A DNA stretch of 9,138 nucleotides. Origin: an uncultured Burkholderiales bacterium. Lineage in GTDB: Bacteria > Pseudomonadota > Gammaproteobacteria > Burkholderiales > Burkholderiaceae_D. Location: assembly GCA_903904635.1 (NCBI GenBank), contig CAIVDH010000072.1, positions 1-9,138 on the forward strand, given 5' to 3'. A program made the translations under genes and the position numbers. The notes beneath the pieces are model-generated. The model saw only the letters and a list, made by a program, of their open reading frames with translations. It made no database searches and was not told the DNA's origin. Positions 1-5,743 of the stretch are shown here, one piece after another; positions within the stretch are counted from its first letter, which is position 1; every line of letters begins with the position of its first letter.

Positions 1-102
1 GTGTAATTAAATTTTTACGGATCAGTGATGTGCGCATTTCAACCGAAAGGTGAGGGGGGAACTCAGCCCCATGGGTAAGTTACTCAAAAGATCCAATATC
101 TC

Positions 103-107
103 AAAGG
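103..107 (+). promoter_or_regulatory. Probable ribosome binding site of the ankyrin gene
   Basis: The purine run AAAGG lies 9 bases before the ATG at 117, which is an acceptable Shine-Dalgarno distance and supports that start. The match is only moderate. In the rest of the 116-base leader I see no convincing -35/-10 pair. Confidence 0.45.
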
Positions 108-116
108 TAAAACATC

Positions 117-2024
117 ATGAAGCGTGCGCTCAGTTCTTCCGACTCAACAAACCTGCCGGTGACGGTGCCTGATGAACCGCCGCGTCAGCCTCTTCCCCAA
201 GCTAATTTGGAGGGGCAGGGTACCCCCCCTCAAATGCGACAGGACACTCAAACACAAGCTAATGTGGCGGGCCCTGCCAATATGCCCAACCTGCCAGCGC
301 AAATTTTTGGGCAACCTCGACTTGTTGGCAATCATCCGATGACTCAAGCGCTGTCGGTTGAGAGAGACTGGAGAATGTATGACCAAGCCAATCTTACGCA
401 TAGTTATCCAACTCTTGTACCCCGGCCTAACCAAGTTGGGTTGGAGCAGGATTCAAATTTCCAGCTTTCCAACCCAAAGCAAACAGAGGCAACATTCCGA
501 AATGCATGGGAGGTAAAAGATTGGAAAACTTGTTTTGAAATGATCCGTACCACGCCGGATTTAATAAGTCTGAAAGGAGAATCGGACGAAAATTTTTTGA
601 TGAATGCCGCACGACGTGGTGATGCCGAGATCATCGCCGCGATACTCGCCTCGTTACCCCATGCGCAGGATCTGCTGGAAATGGTTAATCACGAAGGCGA
701 GACAGCGCTGATGATCGCGGCCGCGCATGGTCATGCAGCGGTGGTCGAGGCGTTGCTCAAAGCGGTACCGGAGACAAGTCGGCAGGCGCTGGCAGAGATG
801 GCACTAGCGGATGGCAGGACAGCGCTGATGTTCGCGGCCCGGCATGGTCATGCAGAGGTGATCGAGGCGCTGCTCAAAGCAGTACCGACCCCGCAGCAGC
901 TGGCGAAAATGCAAGGGAATGATAGGTTTACAGCGCTGATGCTCGCGGCCCAGCAAGGTCATGTAAAAGCGACCGAGACGTTGCTCAAAGCAGTACCGGA
1001 ACGGCAGCAGCTGACGCAAATCCAAGGGAATAATGGGTTTACAGCGCTGATGCTCGCGGCCGAGCAAGGTCATGCAGAGGTGATCGAGGCGCTGCTCAAA
1101 GCGGTACCGAAACCGCAGCAGCTGGCGCAAATGCGAATGAATGATCGGTTGACAGCGCTGATGCTCGCGGCCCGGCATGGTCATGTAAAAGTGGCCGAGG
1201 CGTTGCTCAAAGCAGTACTATTCCCGCAGCAGCTGGCGAAAATGCAAGGGAATAATAGGTTTACAGCGCTGATGCTCGCGGCCGAGCAAGGTCATGCAGA
1301 GGTGATCGAGGCGTTGCTCAAAGCGGTACCGGAGACAAGTCGGCAGGCGCTTGCAGAGATGGCATCAGCGTATGGCGAGACAGCTCTGATGCTCGCGGCC
1401 GATTATGGTTATGCAGAGGTGATTGAGGTATTGCTCAAAGCGGTACCGAAACCGCAGCAACTGGCGCAAATACGAGAGGAAGATAGGTTTACAGCGCTGA
1501 TGCTCGCGGCCGGGAAGGGTCATGTAAACGTGGTGGCGGCATTGCTCAAAGCGGTACCGGAGACAAGTCGGCAGGCGCTGGCAGAGATGGTATTAGCGGA
1601 TGGCGGGACAGCGTTGATACTCGCGGCCCGGCATGGTCATGCAGAGGTGATCGAAGCGTTGCTCGAAGCGGTACCGGAACCGCAACGGTTCGCCGAGATG
1701 GCTAACCTGGGTGGCATTACAGCACTGATAACCGCGAGTGACTTTGGCCGGGCAAGAGTGATTACTGTATTGCTTGAAGGCGTTGAAAATCCAGAGGCGC
1801 TCACTTTACAAATTGATCTGGCAGGGCTAAGCGCTTTAAGAGTTGCAGTAATGCGTAATCAAAGAGAAGCTGCATTTGCGCTGGTGCAGGGCGTTCAGAA
1901 TCCTATTGAAATGTTGAATCTGGAAGGGCCAGATCAACTTACGACGCTACAGTTTGCAGTTCAGAGTGGCTTTCACGGTCTCAGAGCAGCAGCGGGTCTG
2001 GAAAAAATCCACAAAAGTGAATAA
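117..2024 (+). CDS. Ankyrin-repeat protein with Pro/Gln-rich N-terminus and long (37-39 residue) repeats
   Basis: A 635-residue protein, probably a protein-protein interaction factor; its partner is unknown. Residues 1 to about 125 are rich in Pro, Gln, Ser and Asn, low in aromatics and probably disordered. No signal peptide or membrane segment is visible. From about residue 158 to 625 there are about 13 ankyrin-type units with the core TALMLAAxxGHxEVIEALLKAVP. The conserved Thr of successive units falls at 196, 235, 272, 309, 346, 383, 422, 459, 498 and 535, so spacing is 37 or 39 rather than the canonical 33. The extra residues form a linker of two kinds, PxPQQLAxM or PETSRQALAEM. The first unit and last two are degenerate, as expected of capping repeats. 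The central units are nearly identical in DNA, which suggests recent internal duplication. The gene stands alone on this strand and converges on rarD. The disordered N-terminus and repeat scaffold would fit a secreted effector, but no secretion locus is in the window. The ankyrin call is firm; the function is unknown. Confidence 0.88.
   Translation: MKRALSSSDSTNLPVTVPDEPPRQPLPQANLEGQGTPPQMRQDTQTQANVAGPANMPNLPAQIFGQPRLVGNHPMTQALSVERDWRMYDQANLTHSYPTLVPRPNQVGLEQDSNFQLSNPKQTEATFRNAWEVKDWKTCFEMIRTTPDLISLKGESDENFLMNAARRGDAEIIAAILASLPHAQDLLEMVNHEGETALMIAAAHGHAAVVEALLKAVPETSRQALAEMALADGRTALMFAARHGHAEVIEALLKAVPTPQQLAKMQGNDRFTALMLAAQQGHVKATETLLKAVPERQQLTQIQGNNGFTALMLAAEQGHAEVIEALLKAVPKPQQLAQMRMNDRLTALMLAARHGHVKVAEALLKAVLFPQQLAKMQGNNRFTALMLAAEQGHAEVIEALLKAVPETSRQALAEMASAYGETALMLAADYGYAEVIEVLLKAVPKPQQLAQIREEDRFTALMLAAGKGHVNVVAALLKAVPETSRQALAEMVLADGGTALILAARHGHAEVIEALLEAVPEPQRFAEMANLGGITALITASDFGRARVITVLLEGVENPEALTLQIDLAGLSALRVAVMRNQREAAFALVQGVQNPIEMLNLEGPDQLTTLQFAVQSGFHGLRAAAGLEKIHKSE
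699..1676 (+). repeat. Tandem 111/117-bp coding repeats (ankyrin units)
   Basis: This stretch is a direct tandem array in which blocks such as ACAGCGCTGATGCTCGCGGC recur every 111 or 117 bases. The GAGACAAGTCGGCAGGCGCT block appears at 771, 1332 (one mismatch) and 1560. A block of about 60 bases starting CCGCAGCAGCTGGCG at 891 recurs at 1224 almost unchanged; the offset of 333 bases is exactly three 111-bp units. Unit lengths are multiples of three, so copy-number change would keep the frame. The high DNA identity points to recent duplication or gene conversion rather than purely protein-level conservation. Confidence 0.85.
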
Positions 2025-2043
2025 ATCATCAGCGTTAATAAAG

Positions 2044-2940
2044 TTAGCGTGACGGTAAAGTCTGGGGCATCGAACGATGCGCCCAGGCTCGCAATAATCC
2101 CTCAGCCGAATAGATTCCCAGCGCCAACCATATCAGCGCAAAGCCCAGTAGCTTGTAGCCACCAAAAGGTTCGTGATAAAGCCAGATGCCAAGCAAGAGT
2201 TGTATGGTGGGGCCGATATATTGCAAGATACCGACCAATGACAATGGGATGCGTCTTGCGCCATAAGCAAACAATAACAGCGGCACGGCAGTGACAGGAC
2301 CGGCAGCGATCAGCAGCAGACTGGTTGAAATGCCTGAGCTGATGAATGCATGTGATGAGCCGCTAGCGGGAATGAGTAAAAACGCGGCAGAAAGTGGCAG
2401 CATGGTCAGCGTTTCTACCGTCAAGCCTTCAAGCGCACCCAGCGATGCAGTTTTGCGCAGCAGTCCATACAGGCCAAAGGTGAAAGCCAGTGTCAGTGCT
2501 ATCCACGGTACTTGTCCGGCACTGATGGTCAGCCATGCAACGCCGGCCGCGGCAAGCGCGACAGCAGTCCACTGTATCGCGCGTAAACGTTCCCCCAGCA
2601 TCACGCCAAACAGCACATTGAATAGCGGCGCAATGAAATAGCCTAGCGATGCATCGACTATGCGATCTGCATTAATAGCCCAGATATATACGACCCAGTT
2701 AATTGCCAGCATACTGGCGCTGGCGACAAAAATCAGTGCGATGCCGGGACGGCGTTTAATTTCTGTCAGCCATGTCCATTGCTTACGTAGCGCCAGTATG
2801 AGCGATAAAAAAACGACTGACCACAATACGCGATGCGACAAAATTTCCAGCGAAGGCACGGCCTTTAGTGCTTTGAGATAAAGCGGAAATACACCCCATA
2901 GCAAGAAGGCGCTGCCTGCACTCAGTACTCCAGTCAGCAT
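2044..2940 (-). CDS. rarD: RarD-type EamA/DMT superfamily permease
   Basis: A 298-residue inner-membrane protein of the drug/metabolite transporter superfamily with about ten hydrophobic segments, the usual size and topology for RarD. RarD-like features are the early WGxxPLYLKAL segment (15-25), LEILSHRVLWS (31-41), NWVVYIWAIN (81-90), ASLGYFIAPL (97-106), GERL (116-119), GLYGLLRK (156-163) and LQYIGPT (239-245). The family name comes from a predicted chloramphenicol-sensitivity protein. The substrate is not established for most members and cannot be read from this sequence. The ATG is supported by GGA at 2949-2951, 8 bases upstream and inside the last codons of the preceding gene. The gap to that gene is only 4 bp, so RarD is probably the last cistron of the photolyase-like operon. 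It ends 19 bp from the convergent ankyrin gene with no hairpin terminator in between. Confidence 0.9.
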   Translation of the reverse strand: MLTGVLSAGSAFLLWGVFPLYLKALKAVPSLEILSHRVLWSVVFLSLILALRKQWTWLTEIKRRPGIALIFVASASMLAINWVVYIWAINADRIVDASLGYFIAPLFNVLFGVMLGERLRAIQWTAVALAAAGVAWLTISAGQVPWIALTLAFTFGLYGLLRKTASLGALEGLTVETLTMLPLSAAFLLIPASGSSHAFISSGISTSLLLIAAGPVTAVPLLLFAYGARRIPLSLVGILQYIGPTIQLLLGIWLYHEPFGGYKLLGFALIWLALGIYSAEGLLRAWAHRSMPQTLPSR

Positions 2941-2944
2941 AGAT

Positions 2945-4516
2945 TTATTCCAGATTGAGTGACAGTTGTGTCACGTCGGGTTGAGTGGTGCTTACGCTGA
3001 TTTTACGCTTGCGTGGTGATTGTCCTTCACGCGCTTTATTACGACTGCCATGTTTGCGCAATACCTGCTGGGCTTCTTTGCGCACCGTTGTTTCACCTCG
3101 TAACTTCCATAATGTGTCACGGGCATGGCGGGCTGTGACGAGATGGTCGACGATGGGCTTAGGATAAGTTACGCCTATGCGTACGCCAATTTCACGCTGC
3201 AGGTTTTCAGGCATGGTCCATGGCTGGAAAATAAATTCGGCAGGTACCGGTCGTAAACGCGGCAACCAGCGCTTGACGAATTTGCCGTCCGGGTCCTGAT
3301 CTTGTGCTTGTTTGATGGGATTGTAGATGCGCAGGATATTGATACCTGTGACACCGGATTGCATCTGTACCTGCGGATAGTGAATGCCGGGTTCGTAATC
3401 AAGAAATTCGCGTGCCAGATGCAGCGCCGGTTCGCGCCAGTGATTCCATAGCTGATAGCTGGAAAAACTCACCAGCAAGGCACGCATACGAAAATTAATC
3501 CAGCCGGTCTGTGCAAGCATTTTCATGCACGCGTCTATCAGCGGAAAGCCGGTCTCGCCATGACACCAGCGCTCAAAATAGTCTGAATTGAAATGTGGTT
3601 CGCGCAGTCCATCAAACCCATGATGCACGTTTTGGTTTTCAATCTCAGGTTCAGATTCGAGTTTTTGTATGAAATGACAATGCCAGTGCAGGCGGCTTTC
3701 AAAAGATTTCAGACTCGCTAGTGTGTTGCGTGGTCGCGCGGGTTCGGGAAGTGCGTTGATTTCTGCACGTGTTTTCCAGATTTTATGCATGACCTCGCGT
3801 ACCGACAGTACGCCATAGGCCAGGTACGGTGAAAGGCGTGAGCATGATTCTTCTGCAGACAGCGGGCTAGACATCGAATAACGGTAATCTGGCAAATGCA
3901 CATCAAAGAATTGATGAATCTGTTGTGCTGCTAGCCTGCGTCCGCCGCGCTGGCGTAATGGTTTGTCTGTGCCTGCTACACCGAGTTCGGCAGCATTCAA
4001 TAGACCTGTTGAGGCAAGATTTTTTGATGGTGAAGCTACGCGTTGCGGTGCTTCCAGTATGGGCTCACGCATTCTTTGCATCCAGATGGATGTCCAGTTA
4101 TCGCGTGAAAATAACCGTCGTACTACACCGTTAGCTGGCGTCTCTGTCCATGTGATTTGATTATTTCGACACCAAAGTGCAACCCGCAAATCACGTGCGT
4201 AGCTTATGGCATTGCCGGTTTCCTGATGCGACACTAACTGGAAGCTGCCATAGAAATTCAATACACGTTGCAGCACATTCGTCACTTCGCCTTGCTCAAT
4301 CAAGAGCGCGCTACCGCGTTTAATTAGTGCAGCATGCAAGTCCGCGAGACATTCATTGGTAAAGCCCAGGTGTTGTGCTGCATAGTCAGGAGCTTGTACG
4401 ATCTCAGGCTCGTATATATAGAGCGGCAGCACAGCACCCCGCTGGCTAGCTTCTGCTAAGGGCAAATGATCAAACACGCGCAAGTCGCGCTTGAACCAGA
4501 CAACGGTTAACATCAT
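2945..4516 (-). CDS. Photolyase/cryptochrome-family protein with antenna-type and FAD domains
   Basis: A protein of 523 residues from the ATG at 4516. Residues 3 to about 150 form the photolyase N-terminal alpha/beta (antenna-binding) domain, opening VVWFKRDLRVFDH. The alpha-helical FAD domain follows, with SRLSPYLAYG (226-235), ESRLHWHCHF (273-282), GETGFPLIDACMKML (320-334), TGWINFRMR (337-345) and RIYNP (396-400). The last 50 or so residues are basic (PRKRK at 501-505). By motif alignment from memory to E. coli photolyase, Arg344, Trp359 and Asp372 are kept (Arg345, Trp360, Asp373). Asn378 becomes His379, and Trp382 and Trp384 become Val383 and Met385. I remember the DYEPGIHxPQVQMQSG stretch as typical of a separate bacterial subfamily annotated as photolyase, so these changes are probably family traits, not decay. 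The start forms an ATGA overlap with the upstream FAD-domain gene; a TTG at 4525 and a second ATG at 4513 are alternatives. It may be a DNA-repair enzyme, a light sensor or a partner subunit. The family is firm, the activity uncertain. Confidence 0.87.
   Translation of the reverse strand: MMLTVVWFKRDLRVFDHLPLAEASQRGAVLPLYIYEPEIVQAPDYAAQHLGFTNECLADLHAALIKRGSALLIEQGEVTNVLQRVLNFYGSFQLVSHQETGNAISYARDLRVALWCRNNQITWTETPANGVVRRLFSRDNWTSIWMQRMREPILEAPQRVASPSKNLASTGLLNAAELGVAGTDKPLRQRGGRRLAAQQIHQFFDVHLPDYRYSMSSPLSAEESCSRLSPYLAYGVLSVREVMHKIWKTRAEINALPEPARPRNTLASLKSFESRLHWHCHFIQKLESEPEIENQNVHHGFDGLREPHFNSDYFERWCHGETGFPLIDACMKMLAQTGWINFRMRALLVSFSSYQLWNHWREPALHLAREFLDYEPGIHYPQVQMQSGVTGINILRIYNPIKQAQDQDPDGKFVKRWLPRLRPVPAEFIFQPWTMPENLQREIGVRIGVTYPKPIVDHLVTARHARDTLWKLRGETTVRKEAQQVLRKHGSRNKAREGQSPRKRKISVSTTQPDVTQLSLNLE
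4513..4516 (-). other. ATGA stop/start overlap coupling the two photolyase-family genes
   Basis: The TGA stop of the 393-residue gene (4515-4513) overlaps the ATG (4516-4514) of the 523-residue gene, and another in-frame ATG follows at once (4513-4511). I see no clear Shine-Dalgarno sequence just upstream of either ATG. Re-initiation by ribosomes finishing the first gene is therefore the likely route of translation, and it would favour balanced synthesis of the two proteins. Confidence 0.75.
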
Positions 4517-5694
4517 TGATGCCAATTGCGGTTAGGCGCAGTAGATGCGCTTGCCGTACATTTCGACCAAAACGCTGAGAACGATCGGCAAGGTACAGGT
4601 AGTTCAGCAAAGTATAGTGGTGTCGGATCCAGATGGCTGCAATGTCTGGTCAGCGCTTCCTGGTATTCGGGGTTGAGTGTGGCAACAGATTCAAGGGCAC
4701 TTGCATGGGTGAGGTTCTTGCAAAGGTCATTAAGTTCACCTACATAAATCATATCGGTCATACTTTGCATGCGGGAGAGTACGAAATCCCATCGCTGCTG
4801 TGACCACGGAAATCGCTCATGAAAAGGCAGATGGATGCATCCTATGCGTAATCCATCGTAGGGTGCGTCTTCCAGCATCCAGGGATGTATTAATTTTATG
4901 CGAGCCCCAGCCGGCACTTGGATTAACGCGTTCGAAAGTTTGGGTGCGTGAAGCAGCGCAGGCTCATGCAATCCTGAAGTTGTCGTTGAGCGCGCCAGCT
5001 CAAGCTGGTTGCGCGCAATATGCTCCAGCGTTTCATAGGATGTGTCGATTGGCGTGCCTGCGCAATGCCATTTTTCAGATGCAAACTTGGCGACATTTTC
5101 TGCATTGAATAAATAGGGCTTATTGCTGAAGGTTGCTGCTACCCATTGCCACGAAAGATGGTTGGATGCGAGGTCACCATCAAGCAGATGGCCGTAGAGC
5201 CAGTCGGCACCTGCGCGCCAGTGAATTTTTCGCAGATGGACGACATAGCTTGCCAGCCACATGCGTGCATGATTATGCAGATAGCCTGTTTGATACAGCG
5301 TTTCAACAGCGCGATCGATGGCGGCAATGCCGGTGCGCGCTTCACGGATATCAGCCGGAAGCGTAGTTGCATAGCGTATGCCCGGCAATGCAGTTCGCAT
5401 GTCAGAGAAGATGGCATCGCCATGGTGATGCCATACATGATGAAAAAATTCTCGCCAGCCGAATTCAAAAGCCAGTTTGTCTTGCAAGCTAAGTTGTTTC
5501 TCTTTTTGCAGGCGCAGGAATAGTTGCGCGATATTGGTCAGGCCGTGCGTGATGTAAGGTGAGAGCCGCGTGACCCGGCCATCAAGATGATTGCGGCTGC
5601 GGGCGTAGGCAGATACATCAACCGCAGCGATGGCAGCTTCCAGTGCTTGGCTGCTACTGGAAAAACTGGCGGACGGTGTGGGCTCGGTAAACAT
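4513..5694 (-). CDS. Photolyase-type FAD-binding-domain protein lacking the N-terminal antenna domain
   Basis: A 393-residue protein that begins almost directly in the photolyase FAD domain, without the usual N-terminal alpha/beta domain of about 150 residues. Visible motifs are TRLSPYITHG (42-51), FEFGWREFFHHV (76-87), TGYLHNHARM (136-145), HWRAG (158-162) and DGDLASNHLSWQW (172-184). By motif alignment to E. coli CPD photolyase these keep the flavin residues Arg144, Asp172, Asp174 and Asn178. They also keep Glu77, Trp80, Asn141 and Trp184, matching lesion-binding Glu274, Trp277, Asn341 and Trp384. Two electron-transfer tryptophans remain (Trp159, Trp182); the third (Trp306) is not evident. 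Residues about 206-393 form an extra domain with IHLPFHERFPWSQQRWDFVL (287-306) and PCRSFSAFW (368-376). The ATG at 5694 has only a weak GGTAAG 8 bases upstream, and icmF ends 49 bp earlier. It overlaps the next photolyase gene by 4 bp. I remember similar proteins annotated as FAD-binding domain-containing protein; catalytic activity is inferred. Confidence 0.85.
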   Translation of the reverse strand: MFTEPTPSASFSSSSQALEAAIAAVDVSAYARSRNHLDGRVTRLSPYITHGLTNIAQLFLRLQKEKQLSLQDKLAFEFGWREFFHHVWHHHGDAIFSDMRTALPGIRYATTLPADIREARTGIAAIDRAVETLYQTGYLHNHARMWLASYVVHLRKIHWRAGADWLYGHLLDGDLASNHLSWQWVAATFSNKPYLFNAENVAKFASEKWHCAGTPIDTSYETLEHIARNQLELARSTTTSGLHEPALLHAPKLSNALIQVPAGARIKLIHPWMLEDAPYDGLRIGCIHLPFHERFPWSQQRWDFVLSRMQSMTDMIYVGELNDLCKNLTHASALESVATLNPEYQEALTRHCSHLDPTPLYFAELPVPCRSFSAFWSKCTASASTAPNRNWHQ

Positions 5695-5743
5695 GCCCGT
5701 ATCTTACCGGCTACAGGCGCACCCTGCCCGCCCGCTCTTTGCT

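Noticed and set aside
52..75. GC-rich leader element (GAG/CTC, GGGG/CCCC and the palindrome CCCATGGG) before the ankyrin gene
   Set aside because: Several short pairings are possible, but there is no T-run, no stable long stem and no known riboswitch pattern, so I do not call a terminator or regulator.
71..172. Short frame from the ATG at 71 overlapping the ankyrin start
   Set aside because: It is 33 codons long, out of frame, without a ribosome binding site or recognisable product.
804..1184. Minus-strand open frame of 126 codons inside the ankyrin repeats
   Set aside because: It is an antisense shadow of the repeated coding DNA, its own translation just repeats with the same period, and it has no ribosome binding site.
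699..1676. CRISPR-like array
   Set aside because: The repeats are in frame, nearly the whole unit is conserved, there are no unique spacers, and translation gives ankyrin units.
2025..2043. Terminator between the convergent ankyrin and rarD genes
   Set aside because: The 19-bp gap holds no inverted repeat or T-run; transcription must end inside or beyond the coding ends, or by Rho.
2049..2881. Several plus-strand open frames opposite rarD
   Set aside because: They lie wholly antisense to a well-conserved transporter gene and give compositionally odd peptides with no recognisable motif.
4517..4525. TTG at 4525 as start of the 523-residue photolyase-family protein
   Set aside because: It would add only three residues (MAS) and give a longer overlap. 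The ATG at 4516 (or 4513) fits both the ATGA junction and the usual N-terminus just before VVWFKRDLR.
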